Assembly (NCBI RefSeq): GCF_001500045.1
Contig: NZ_LQIX01000034.1
Coordinates: 1 to 64,000, forward strand
Origin: Mycobacterium sp. GA-1199
Lineage (GTDB): Bacteria; Actinomycetota; Actinomycetes; Mycobacteriales; Mycobacteriaceae
DNA length: 64,000 nucleotides
Direction of reading: 5' to 3'
Under the pieces are notes generated by a model, which searched no databases, was not told the origin of the DNA, and worked only from the letters and a program-made list of their open reading frames with translations. Made by a program: the position numbers and the translations under genes. This document shows positions 1-7,771 of the stretch, in pieces (position 1 is the stretch's first letter; each line of letters begins with the position of its first letter).

Positions 1-124
1 CCCGGCAGAAGCGCTCGACGAACTACTCTCGAATCCGTCCAAACCACCCGCTATTGCATCGATCGCTTGAAACCGCCAGTCGGATTATGACCATTACGTC
101 TGTTTCGGCGAAACTGGGAGCCCG

Positions 125-198
125 CGCTCATCGCGGTCGTCTGCTCTTCGCGCAAGCGCTCATCGCGGTCGTCTGCTCTTCGCGCAAGCGCTCATCGC
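125..198. repeat. 32-bp tandem repeat, two copies plus 10 bp
   Basis: Two identical 32-bp units lie at 125-156 and 157-188, and a third begins at 189-198 (cgctcatcgc) and runs into the stop codon of the DUF4191 gene at 192-194. Each unit contains gcggtcgtctgctcttcgcg. Read on the minus strand it lies directly downstream of that gene. Copy number is directly visible; what it does is unknown. Positions 1-124 hold nothing I can support as a gene. Confidence 0.9.
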
Positions 199-944
199 CG
201 CCGGACCGTGCGCTGCACTCCTCGCATCTTGGCCTGCGCGGGCAGCGGGCCCTTCGGCATCGCCGCGGGTCCGACCTTGGTGCCCAACGCGGCCAACCGC
301 GACTCCAGCGCGTCCAACTGCTTGACGGTGATGTTCGCGGGCAGCTTGTTCAAGTGACGCTCCAGTTTGGCCAGCGGCACTTCACCCTCGCCGTTGCCGA
401 TGATGACGTCGTAGATCGGGGTGTCGCCGACCAGTCGAGCCGTGCGCTTCTTCTCCTGCGCCAGCAGCGGCCGCACACGTGACGGCGACCCCTCGCCGAC
501 GAAGATGACACCCGGCCTGCCGATCACCCGGTGCACCGCGTCGAAGTGGCCCGTCGCCGCGACACCGGGGGTCACACGCCACTTGCCTCGCATGTTGTCG
601 AGTGCCCAGGCCGCGGCTCCCGTCTGGCCCTCCGCCTTGCTGTACACCGACTTCTGCGCTCGCCTACCGAAGATGATGAACGCGACCAGGGCGCCGAGCA
701 CGATGCCCAGCGGAATCATCATGTAGGTGGTGAAGCCGCCCGCAAAGATGCCGAGCGCCACCGAAGCGGCGACGATCAGCACGAATGCGCCGATCATGTA
801 CGGCAGCAGACGCTTGTCCTCTTTGCGCTGGAGCTGAAAAGCCTGCCACAACTGGCTGCGGCGCTGTTTCGACGCCGCCTTACGAGCCGCCTTGGCTTCG
901 GCCTTGGCGGCCTTCAGTGCCTGGGGGTTGCGGGTTTTCGCCAT
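192..944 (-). CDS. DUF4191 family membrane protein (Rv2219 homologue)
   Basis: 250 residues from ATG at 944. The first ~45 residues are rich in Lys, Ala and Arg; two hydrophobic helices follow at about residues 48-67 and 72-92; the rest is a soluble domain with conserved stretches such as GVIFVGEGSPSRV. This matches the actinobacterial DUF4191 family that sits downstream of lipA near glnA. Its function is not known. The longer upstream reading frame (to 1196) lies wholly inside lipA on the same strand and is not native-looking. A TATCCT hexamer at 951-956 is placed for a leaderless transcript starting at this ATG, so the gene may be transcribed independently of lipBA. Confidence 0.88.
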   Translation of the reverse strand: MAKTRNPQALKAAKAEAKAARKAASKQRRSQLWQAFQLQRKEDKRLLPYMIGAFVLIVAASVALGIFAGGFTTYMMIPLGIVLGALVAFIIFGRRAQKSVYSKAEGQTGAAAWALDNMRGKWRVTPGVAATGHFDAVHRVIGRPGVIFVGEGSPSRVRPLLAQEKKRTARLVGDTPIYDVIIGNGEGEVPLAKLERHLNKLPANITVKQLDALESRLAALGTKVGPAAMPKGPLPAQAKMRGVQRTVRRR

Positions 945-948
945 TGCT

Positions 949-1875
949 TCAGGATACGGACGCCGATTTGGCCTGCGCGTACAACCGACCAGCACGGTAG
1001 GACGAGCGCACCAGCGGTCCGGCCAACACACCGGCGAAACCGAGCAGCTGGGCGAACTGTTCGTGCTCGACGAACTCGTCGGGGTGCACCCAGCGCTCGA
1101 CCGGGTGGTGGCGCACCGACGGGCGCAGGTACTGGGTGATCGTGACGATATGGCAGCCGGCGTCGTACAGATCGGCCAGCGCCGCCCGCACCTCATCGGG
1201 CGTCTCGCCCATCCCGAGGATCAGGTTCGACTTCGTCACCAGCCCGAACTCGCGGGCCGCAGTCAGCACGTCGAGGCTACGCTCGTAGCGAAACGCGGGC
1301 CGGATGCGCTTGAAGATCCGCGGAACCGTTTCGACGTTGTGCGCCAACACTTCCGGGCGGGACTCGAACACCTGCCGCAGCAGGTCCGGGTCTCCGTTGA
1401 AGTCGGGGATCAGCAACTCGACGCCGGTGTTGGGGTTGAGCGCCTTGATCGCACGGACCGTCTCCGCGTACAGCCACGCACCACCGTCGGGCAGGTCGTC
1501 GCGGGCCACGCCGGTCACGGTCGAGTAGCGCAAACCCATCGCCTGCACGCTCTCGGCGGCCCGGCGCGGCTCGTCGCGGTCGAGTTCGGCCGGCTTGCCG
1601 GTGTCGATCTGGCAGAAATCGCAGCGACGGGTGCACTGCTCGCCGCCGATCAGGAACGTGGCCTCGCGGTCCTCCCAGCATTCGAAGATGTTGGGGCAGC
1701 CGGCCTCTTCGCAGACGGTGTGCAGACCCTCGCGCTTCACCAGCGCCTTGAGTTCCTGGTACTCCGGGCCCATCCTGGCGCGGGTCTTGATCCACGGCGG
1801 CTTGCGCTCGATCGGCGTCTCGGCATTGCGGACCTCGAGACGCAGCAGTTTCCGACCTTCAGGAGCGACAGTCAC
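949..1875 (-). CDS. lipA: Lipoyl synthase (radical SAM)
   Basis: Inserts two sulfur atoms into octanoyl groups carried on lipoyl domains, using two [4Fe-4S] clusters and S-adenosylmethionine. The protein is 308 residues from GTG at 1875. The auxiliary cluster cysteines are C55, C60 and C66 (CEEAGCPNIFEC) and the radical SAM motif CxxxCxxC is C81, C85, C88 (CTRRCDFC); the C-terminal LVRSSYRAG is typical of LipA. The start is chosen by homology and because its GTG shares one base with the lipB stop (TAGTG at 1873-1877), implying translational coupling. The longer frame to 1965 runs into lipB and is not used. The products modify DlaT, encoded two genes away, and GcvH. Confidence 0.97.
   Translation of the reverse strand: MTVAPEGRKLLRLEVRNAETPIERKPPWIKTRARMGPEYQELKALVKREGLHTVCEEAGCPNIFECWEDREATFLIGGEQCTRRCDFCQIDTGKPAELDRDEPRRAAESVQAMGLRYSTVTGVARDDLPDGGAWLYAETVRAIKALNPNTGVELLIPDFNGDPDLLRQVFESRPEVLAHNVETVPRIFKRIRPAFRYERSLDVLTAAREFGLVTKSNLILGMGETPDEVRAALADLYDAGCHIVTITQYLRPSVRHHPVERWVHPDEFVEHEQFAQLLGFAGVLAGPLVRSSYRAGRLYAQAKSASVS
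951..956 (-). promoter_or_regulatory. Putative -10 hexamer for leaderless DUF4191 mRNA
   Basis: On the minus strand TATCCT is followed by exactly six bases and then the ATG at 944, the geometry of a mycobacterial TANNNT element at -12 to -7 with +1 at the start codon. No Shine-Dalgarno sequence precedes the ATG. The hexamer overlaps the lipA stop codon (949-951). Confidence 0.45.
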
Positions 1876-2555
1876 TACGTCAACGCTACCTCTAGCCGAC
1901 CGTCGAGCGCATCGCACACGGCGTCGGCCACCCGATCGACGACGTCGGACACCGCGACCCGGCACCCCAGTTCAGCCGACAGCGAAGTGACTCCGGCGTC
2001 GGAGATTCCGCACGGCACGATCGCGCTGAACGCCGACAGGTCACAGTCACAATTGAGCGCGAAACCGTGCAGGGTGGTCGCCCGCGACACCCGGATGCCG
2101 ATGGCGCCGATCTTGCGGGCCGGACCGGTTTCGTCGGCCGGCACCCACACTCCCGACCGGCCTTCGACGCGGCCGGTCCGCACACCGAGGTCGGTGCAGA
2201 CCTTGATCAGCGACTCCTCGAGCCGCCGCACGAAGTTGACCACGTCGAGTGGTTCGGCCAGGCCGATGATCGGATAGCCGACGAGTTGGCCGGGGCCGTG
2301 CCAGGTGATCTTTCCGCCGCGGTCGGTGTCGATGACGGGCGTGTCGCCGGCACCGGGCTTCGGCCGTTCGGTGGCGAGCGTGCGCCGTCCAGCCGTGTAC
2401 ACCGGCGGGTGCTCGAGCAGCAGCAGGGTGTCCGGGCCGCCAGCCACGCGCTGGTCGGCGATCGCTCGCTGCAGCTGCCAGGCGTTCTCGTAGTCGACCG
2501 AGCCCAGTCGGCGCACCTCGACCGGAGCCGTTGCCGACCGGATCGAATGCGTCAT
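1875..2555 (-). CDS. lipB: Octanoyl-ACP:protein octanoyltransferase
   Basis: Transfers octanoate from acyl carrier protein to lipoyl-domain lysines, the step before LipA. 226 residues from ATG at 2555. Family motifs are visible: LLLEHPPVYTAGRR, RGGKITWHGPGQLVGYP, the KIGAIG motif with the catalytic lysine, and LHGFALNCDCDLSAF with the cysteine of the catalytic Cys/Lys dyad. It ends in TAG overlapping the lipA GTG by one base, so the two genes form a coupled pair. An in-frame extension to 2708 exists but overlaps the next gene and lacks family similarity. A TAGCGT hexamer seven bases before the ATG could serve as a promoter. Confidence 0.97.
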   Translation of the reverse strand: MTHSIRSATAPVEVRRLGSVDYENAWQLQRAIADQRVAGGPDTLLLLEHPPVYTAGRRTLATERPKPGAGDTPVIDTDRGGKITWHGPGQLVGYPIIGLAEPLDVVNFVRRLEESLIKVCTDLGVRTGRVEGRSGVWVPADETGPARKIGAIGIRVSRATTLHGFALNCDCDLSAFSAIVPCGISDAGVTSLSAELGCRVAVSDVVDRVADAVCDALDGRLEVALT

Positions 2556-2565
2556 GATCACGACG

Positions 2566-3471
2566 CTACTCCGGGCGCGCGTTGGCGAACGCCAACGCTT
2601 CACCAATGGTGTTGTGGTGGAAAACGAATCCGGCTCGCTCGAGCGCGGCGGGGATGGCGCGTTGACCGCCGAGCAGACCCTCGTCGGCGAACTCGCCCAG
2701 TGCGGCACGCAGCGCGAACCCGGGCACCATCAGCGGTGTCGGGCGGTTGAGCGCGCGGCCCAGCGCGGTGGTGAACTCGGCGTTGGTCACAGGCGCCGGG
2801 CCGGTGAGGTTCACCGGACCGGACAGCTCGTCGTGCGATATTGCGAACAGCAGCGCGCGGATCTCGTCCTCGAGGCTGATCCACGGCAGGTACTGGCGGC
2901 CGTCGCCCAGCCGCGCGCCCAGTCCCAGAGAGAACAGCGGCCTGAGCCTGCCGAGCATCCCTCCGGCCTGGGCCAGCACCAGCCCTGACCGCACGAGCAC
3001 CACCCGGGCGCCGCCCTGCCGGGCGGGCCAGGTCGCGGCCTCCCAGTCCACGCACAGGTGGGCGAGAAACCCGTCGCCTGCCGGGGCGGTCTCGTCGGTG
3101 ATCTGGGATCCGGTGTCGCCGTAGTAGCCGACCGCGCTGGCGTTGATCAGCACCGGCACCCTGGCCGCGGCGACCGCGGTGGCCAGCACCTCCGTCGGAC
3201 CGATGCGGCTGTCACGCAGGCTCTGCTTGAAGGCGCCCGACCACCGCTTCTCGCCGACGTTCACCCCGCACAGGTTGACCACGGCGTCCACCCCGGCCAG
3301 CATCGCGGGGTCGAATTCGCCGGTGTCGGGGTTCCAGAACACCTCGTCGGCGTTGGACGGCGCTCGCCGGACGATGCGGAGCACCCGGTGGTCGGTGGCG
3401 CGCAACGCGTAGACCAGAGCCGTACCGATCAGACCGGACGATCCCGCGATCGCGATGACGGGTTCGGACAC
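2566..3471 (-). CDS. TIGR01777-family NAD(P)-binding epimerase-like protein (Rv2216 homologue)
   Basis: 301 residues. The N-terminus carries the extended-SDR nucleotide-binding motif GSSGLIG, followed by VNLCGVNVGEKRW and NASAVGYYGDTG, then a C-terminal DUF1731-like tail (VPGFALRAALGEFADEGLLGGQRAIPA). These place it in the TIGR01777 sugar-epimerase-like family (YfcH/SulA-homologue type); the substrate is unknown. It starts with GTG at 3471, 19 bp after the dlaT stop, and the gap forms a perfect hairpin that covers its ribosome-binding region. It ends 10 bp before the lipB start, so dlaT, this gene and lipBA are probably co-transcribed. Confidence 0.9.
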   Translation of the reverse strand: MSEPVIAIAGSSGLIGTALVYALRATDHRVLRIVRRAPSNADEVFWNPDTGEFDPAMLAGVDAVVNLCGVNVGEKRWSGAFKQSLRDSRIGPTEVLATAVAAARVPVLINASAVGYYGDTGSQITDETAPAGDGFLAHLCVDWEAATWPARQGGARVVLVRSGLVLAQAGGMLGRLRPLFSLGLGARLGDGRQYLPWISLEDEIRALLFAISHDELSGPVNLTGPAPVTNAEFTTALGRALNRPTPLMVPGFALRAALGEFADEGLLGGQRAIPAALERAGFVFHHNTIGEALAFANARPE

Positions 3472-3476
3472 GAGAT

Positions 3477-3497
3477 TCTCTAGAGGCGCTCTAGAGA
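3477..3497 (-). promoter_or_regulatory. Perfect 9-bp hairpin between dlaT stop and the next start
   Basis: Arms TCTCTAGAG (3477-3485) and CTCTAGAGA (3489-3497) are exact reverse complements around a 3-base loop. The dlaT stop codon (3491-3493) is inside the structure, and the AGAG preceding the GTG at 3471 lies in its downstream arm. It could be an attenuator, an RNA-processing site or a translational-coupling hairpin. There is no U-tract, so a plain terminator is less likely. Confidence 0.55.
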
Positions 3498-5347
3498 CCC
3501 AGATCGGCCTCGAACGCGCCTTCTTCGAGGCGACGCTTGATGGTGGTCAAAAAGCGTCCGGCGTCGGCACCGTCGATCAACCGGTGGTCGTATGTCAGCG
3601 GCAGGTAACACACCGAACGCACACCGATCGACTCGTTGCCGAACTCGTCGGCGATCACCCGCGGCCGTTTGACGATCGCCCCGGTTCCCAACATCGCCGC
3701 CTGCGGCGGGACCAGGATCGGCGTGTCGAACAGCGCGCCCTGGCTGCCGATGTTGGTGATGGTGAACGTCCCGCCGGACAGTTCGTCGGGCTTGAGGTCA
3801 CCCGACCTGGCGCGCGCGGCGATATCAGCGATCGCGCGGGCCAGCCCAGCCAGCGACAAGTCACCAGCGTTCTTGATCACCGGCGACAGCAGACCCTGCT
3901 CGGTGTCGACCGCGATACCGAGATGCTCGGCGTCGTAGTAGGTGATCTCCTTGGTTTCCTCGTTGTAGCTGGCGTTGACGTTGGGATGCGCTTTGAGCGC
4001 GTCGATGACGGCGACGGCGATGAACGGCAGGTAGGTCAGGTTGACGCCCTCGCGTTCGGCGAAGCCGGCCTTCGCCCGTGCCCGCAGCGACACGATCCTG
4101 GTCATGTCGACTTCATGGGTCTGCGTCAATTGCGCTGTCGCCTGCAAGGATTCGCGTGTCTTCTTCGCGGTCAGCTGCCGGATCCGGGTGGCCTTCTGCG
4201 TGGTGCCGCGCAGGTGTGCGAGCGAAGTGGCCGGCGCGTTGGCATCCGCGGGCGCCGGCGCCGATCTGCCCGGAGCCTCGGCCGCCTTGTCGGCCGACTC
4301 CGCCGGCGCCTTGCCGGCCTCCGCGGCCGCGAGCACGTCCTGCTTACGAATACGGCCGCCGACCCCGGTGCCTTTCACGCTCGCGAGATCAACGTTGTTC
4401 TCCGCGGCCAGCTTTCGCACCAAAGGGGTGACGTAGGGACCCGAATCGCTCGCCGGCTGCGGCTCGGACCTGGGCTCCGGTTTGGGCTCGGGCTTCTTGT
4501 CTTCCTTGGGCTCGGGCTTGGACTCCTGCTTCGGTTCCGGCTTGGACTCCTGCTTCTTGTCTTCCTTGTCCTCAGGCTCGGGCTCGGGTTCGGGTTCTGG
4601 CTCCGGTTCGGGCTCGGGTTCGGGTTCCGGCTCGGCCTCGGCTTCTGCGTCGGCATCACCGATCTTGGCCAGTTCTCCGCCCACCTCGACGGTGTCATCC
4701 TCTTCTGCGGTGATCGAGATCAAGGTGCCCGCGACGGGCGAGGGAATCTCGGTGTCGACCTTGTCGGTCGACACCTCGAGCAGCGGCTCGTCGACTTCCA
4801 CGCTGTCGCCGACCTTCTTCAGCCAGCGGGTCACGGTGCCTTCGGTCACCGACTCGCCGAGTTCGGGCATCAGCACCGGCGTGGATTTACCTGAGGCCCC
4901 ACCCGAGGACTTCGCGGCGGGCTTGTCCTCGTCCTTCTCCTCGGGCTCGGGTTCTGATTCCGTCTCTTCGGCGGCGGGCTCGGGCTGCGCGGCCGGCTCC
5001 TCGGCCGGCTTCTCCTCTTCGGCGGGCTGTTCCTGGTCCTCCGACCCTTCGTCGTCGTCCGACGCGTCGTCCTCGGAGTCGTCGGAGTCTCCGGAGTCGC
5101 CGTCCTCGTCGGCATCACCGATGACCGCCAACTCGCCGCCCACCTCGACGGTGTCGTCCTCCTGGGCGATGATCTTTTTCAGCACACCGGAAGCGGGCGC
5201 AGGGATCTCGGTGTCGACCTTGTCGGTGGAGACTTCGAGCAGTGGCTCATCCTGTTCGACCGTGTCACCCTCTTGCTTGAGCCATCGGGTGACAGTCCCC
5301 TCGGTAACGCTCTCACCGAGTGCGGGCATCTGAACGGAGATGGCCAT
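3491..5347 (-). CDS. dlaT: Dihydrolipoamide acyltransferase (E2 of PDH/peroxynitrite reductase)
   Basis: 618 residues from ATG at 5347, preceded by GAGGGAG. Two lipoyl domains (about 1-78 and 150-228) each carry the lipoylated lysine in STDKVDTE (K43 in the first). Two acidic, repetitive linkers follow them; the second holds an uninterrupted run of alternating Glu-Pro. Then comes the peripheral-subunit binding domain (YVTPLVRKLA...GVGGRIRKQDVL) and the catalytic domain ending in HRLIDGADAGRF, whose His and Asp are catalytic. In M. tuberculosis the orthologue DlaT serves the pyruvate dehydrogenase complex and the AhpC/AhpD peroxidase system. The gene is longer than the ~553-residue M. tuberculosis protein because of the linkers. 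lipB and lipA nearby supply its cofactor. Confidence 0.96.
   Translation of the reverse strand: MAISVQMPALGESVTEGTVTRWLKQEGDTVEQDEPLLEVSTDKVDTEIPAPASGVLKKIIAQEDDTVEVGGELAVIGDADEDGDSGDSDDSEDDASDDDEGSEDQEQPAEEEKPAEEPAAQPEPAAEETESEPEPEEKDEDKPAAKSSGGASGKSTPVLMPELGESVTEGTVTRWLKKVGDSVEVDEPLLEVSTDKVDTEIPSPVAGTLISITAEEDDTVEVGGELAKIGDADAEAEAEPEPEPEPEPEPEPEPEPEPEDKEDKKQESKPEPKQESKPEPKEDKKPEPKPEPRSEPQPASDSGPYVTPLVRKLAAENNVDLASVKGTGVGGRIRKQDVLAAAEAGKAPAESADKAAEAPGRSAPAPADANAPATSLAHLRGTTQKATRIRQLTAKKTRESLQATAQLTQTHEVDMTRIVSLRARAKAGFAEREGVNLTYLPFIAVAVIDALKAHPNVNASYNEETKEITYYDAEHLGIAVDTEQGLLSPVIKNAGDLSLAGLARAIADIAARARSGDLKPDELSGGTFTITNIGSQGALFDTPILVPPQAAMLGTGAIVKRPRVIADEFGNESIGVRSVCYLPLTYDHRLIDGADAGRFLTTIKRRLEEGAFEADLGL
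4569..4640. repeat. Hexanucleotide-like low-complexity tract (Glu-Pro repeat) in dlaT
   Basis: Repeated ggctcggg/ggttcggg units on the plus strand encode about ten consecutive Glu-Pro dipeptides in the second interdomain linker of DlaT. Synonymous variation between units argues for selection on the peptide rather than very recent slippage, but length polymorphism between strains is likely. Confidence 0.7.
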
Positions 5348-5505
5348 TGATTGACTCCCTCGCTCCCTTGAACGGTCGTCAGTCGTGCTGGGTGATTGTC
5401 TGCATACCCATCCTGTCACGTCCGGACGCGCAGTTCGCCGCAGACCGTCCGACGCACTCCTCTGGCACTATCGGAAAGAGGTGATCGGAGGGAGCGCGGA
5501 CGCGA

Positions 5506-5862
5506 GTGGGAGTCCTCGACAGGTTTCGGCGCGGGAAGCGCAAAGGCGTGGGTCCGGGTGGCGACCCCGCTGCGGATCTGAACTATCTCCGGCAGTGGGT
5601 CGCCACCCACACCGGCGTGGAAGCGTTCGTGGAACCGAAGACCACCGTCACCGACGTCACCGTGGTGCTGGTGGCCGCCGACGGGGAGTGGACGCGGCGG
5701 CGCGCCGGGGGAGACGCCGGCGCCCGGCGGCTGTCCGAATGGCTGAAGATTCCGGTCTACGACGTGCAGAAAGTCGGCTACCCGCAGCGGATGCGCGACT
5801 ACGACGAGAAACGTCGCATCGAGCGCCGACGCGCAGCTCGACGGGAGCTCGACGAGCGCTGA
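5506..5862 (+). CDS. Conserved hypothetical protein, 118 aa
   Basis: Starts with GTG at 5506 (GVLDRFRRGKRKG) with a GGAGGGAG purine tract about 13 bases upstream; ends at 5862. It is divergent from dlaT, separated by 158 bp. The sequence has a basic N-terminus, a central alpha/beta segment (VTVVLVAADGEWTRR, RRLSEWLKIPVYDVQKVGYPQRMRDY) and a very basic C-terminal helix (DEKRRIERRRAARREL). I do not recognise a characterised family. The position between dlaT and ephD and the mycobacterial codon bias support a real gene. No membrane segment or signal peptide is visible. It lies 51 bp before ephD and could share its transcript. Confidence 0.72.
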   Translation: MGVLDRFRRGKRKGVGPGGDPAADLNYLRQWVATHTGVEAFVEPKTTVTDVTVVLVAADGEWTRRRAGGDAGARRLSEWLKIPVYDVQKVGYPQRMRDYDEKRRIERRRAARRELDER

Positions 5863-5913
5863 CCATCGACACTGCTACGGTACCGGCGGTTCCGCCAAGT
5901 CACGGGAGGTGCG

Positions 5914-7680
5914 ATGGGGGACGTCGCTACGCGGTTGGTCGACAGCACGGACGACGTGCGGATCGCGGTCTACGAAGAAGGCGATCCTGAGGGTCCGACC
6001 CTGGTCCTCGTGCACGGGTGGCCCGACTCGCACGTGCTGTGGGACGGCGTGGTGCCGCTGCTGTCCGACCGGTTCCGCATCGTGCGCTACGACAACCGCG
6101 GTGTCGGGAAATCGACTGGGCCCAAGCGGGTTTCGGCCTATCACATGTCTCGCTACGCGGACGACTTCGAAGCGGTCGTCGCCGCGGTGAGCCCGGGTGA
6201 GCCGGTGCACGTACTCGCCCACGACTGGGGCTCGGCGGCCATGTGGGAATACCTGGCCCGGCCGGGGGCCGGCGACCGGGTCGCGTCGTTCACCTCGATC
6301 TCCGGGCCCAGCATCGACCACCTCAACGTCTTCATCACCAGCAGTCTGATGCGCCCGTGGCGTCCGCGCCGATTCGTGCGCGCACTGAGCCAGTTCGTGT
6401 CCTTCGCCTATATGGGCCTCTTCTCGATCCCGGTGCTCGCACCGCTGGCGGTGCGTGGCTTCGTCGCGAACCTGGTGCGCCAGATCCTGTTGGTGCGCGA
6501 CGGCATCCCGCATGAGCAACTGCACCACGGTGCGACCTACAGGGCCGATGCCGCCAAGAGCGTCAAGGTCTACGGCGCCAACTACCTGCGCTCGATGACG
6601 CCGGGGCGCAAGGACCATTACGTCGATGTCCCGGTGCAGCTCATCGTCAACATCAAAGACCCATTCGTGCGGCCCCACGTCTACGAGGACACCGCCCGAT
6701 GGGTGGCGCGGGTGTGGCGCCGCGACATCTCCGCCGGGCACTGGTCGCCGATGTCGCATCCGCAAGCCATCGCCCGCTCCGTCGAGCAGCTTGTCGACTT
6801 CCTCGACGGTGAACCACCCGCGCGTGAACTGCTGCGCGCGCAGGTCGGTCGGCCACGCGAATACTTCAGCGACACACTGGTTTCCGTTACGGGTGCGGGC
6901 AGCGGTATCGGCCGTGCGACGGCGTTGGCGTTCGCCCGCGAGGGCGCCGAGATCGTGGTCAGCGACGTCGACGAGGGCACCGCGAAGGAGACCGCGGCGC
7001 AGGTCACCGCGCGCGGCGGAATTGCGCACGCCTACACCCTCGACGTGTCCGACGCCGACGCCGTCGAGCGGTTCGCCGAAAAGGTGTGCGCAGAACACGG
7101 CGTGCCCGACATCCTGGTCAACAACGCCGGCGTCGGGCACGCGGGCATGTTCCTGGACACCCCGCGCGAGGAGTACGACCGCGTGATGTCCATCAACTTC
7201 GGTGGAGTCGTCAACTGCTGCAGGTCTTTTGGGCGCAGGATGGTCGACCGCGGACTCGGCGGGCACGTCGTCAACATCTCCTCGATGGCGGCGTACTCAC
7301 CGCAGCAGTCGATGAACGCCTACGCCACCAGCAAGGCGGCGGTGTTCATGTTCGGCGACTGCCTGCGCGCGGAATTGGACCAGGCGGGCGTCGGGCTGAC
7401 CACCGTGTGCCCCGGCGTCATCGACACCAACATCGTGCACACCACCCGGTTCGACATCCCCGCCTCCAAGCGGGACAAGGTCGAAGCCCGTCGCGCGCAG
7501 CTCGAGAAGGCGTTCTCCCGGCGGCGGTACGGCCCCGACAAGGCCGCCAACGCGATCGTGTCGGCGGTCAAGAAGAACAAGCCGATCCGCCCGGTCGCCC
7601 CGGAGGCCCACATCGTCTACGGCGTCGCACACCTTCTGCCGCAGGTGATGCGCAGCACCGCTCGCGGCAAGGTCGTCTAG
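5914..7680 (+). CDS. ephD: Fused alpha/beta hydrolase (epoxide hydrolase type) and short-chain dehydrogenase
   Basis: 588 residues from ATG at 5914, preceded by GGGAGGTGCG. Residues ~1-295 are an epoxide-hydrolase-type alpha/beta hydrolase: HGWPDS oxyanion motif, then LAHDWGSAAMW with the nucleophile Asp. Residues ~320-588 are a classical SDR: TGAGSGIGR cofactor loop, NNAG, and the catalytic Ser/Tyr/Lys in ISSMAAYS and YATSK. The fusion matches M. tuberculosis EphD (Rv2214c), which is reported to act on epoxy-mycolic acids; applying that role here is by homology. The gene converges with pepB across a hairpin that looks like a shared terminator. Confidence 0.95.
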   Translation: MGDVATRLVDSTDDVRIAVYEEGDPEGPTLVLVHGWPDSHVLWDGVVPLLSDRFRIVRYDNRGVGKSTGPKRVSAYHMSRYADDFEAVVAAVSPGEPVHVLAHDWGSAAMWEYLARPGAGDRVASFTSISGPSIDHLNVFITSSLMRPWRPRRFVRALSQFVSFAYMGLFSIPVLAPLAVRGFVANLVRQILLVRDGIPHEQLHHGATYRADAAKSVKVYGANYLRSMTPGRKDHYVDVPVQLIVNIKDPFVRPHVYEDTARWVARVWRRDISAGHWSPMSHPQAIARSVEQLVDFLDGEPPARELLRAQVGRPREYFSDTLVSVTGAGSGIGRATALAFAREGAEIVVSDVDEGTAKETAAQVTARGGIAHAYTLDVSDADAVERFAEKVCAEHGVPDILVNNAGVGHAGMFLDTPREEYDRVMSINFGGVVNCCRSFGRRMVDRGLGGHVVNISSMAAYSPQQSMNAYATSKAAVFMFGDCLRAELDQAGVGLTTVCPGVIDTNIVHTTRFDIPASKRDKVEARRAQLEKAFSRRRYGPDKAANAIVSAVKKNKPIRPVAPEAHIVYGVAHLLPQVMRSTARGKVV

Positions 7681-7688
7681 CGCCGAGA

Positions 7689-7736
7689 CCGACGCTTTGG
7701 CGGCTTTTTGCGAGCGAAAGCCGCCATTTCGTCGGT
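7689..7736. terminator. Bidirectional terminator-like hairpin between ephD and pepB
   Basis: A perfect 9-bp inner stem, GGCGGCTTT (7699-7707) and AAAGCCGCC (7717-7725), is extended by an outer pairing of accgac (7689-7694) with gtcggt (7731-7736). It lies in the 91-bp gap between two convergent genes and has short T/A runs on both strands. This is the layout of a bidirectional intrinsic terminator. Confidence 0.65.
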
Positions 7737-7771
7737 TTGGAAGGGCCTACCCGCTCGCGGCTACTGCCTAA

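Noticed and set aside
2..70. Possible C-terminal fragment of a gene entering from the left edge
   Set aside because: Only 22 codons before a stop, with no recognisable motif; cannot be told from chance.
54..482. 142-codon plus-strand frame at the left edge
   Set aside because: Runs through the 32-bp repeat and antisense to the DUF4191 gene; no motif or plausible start context.
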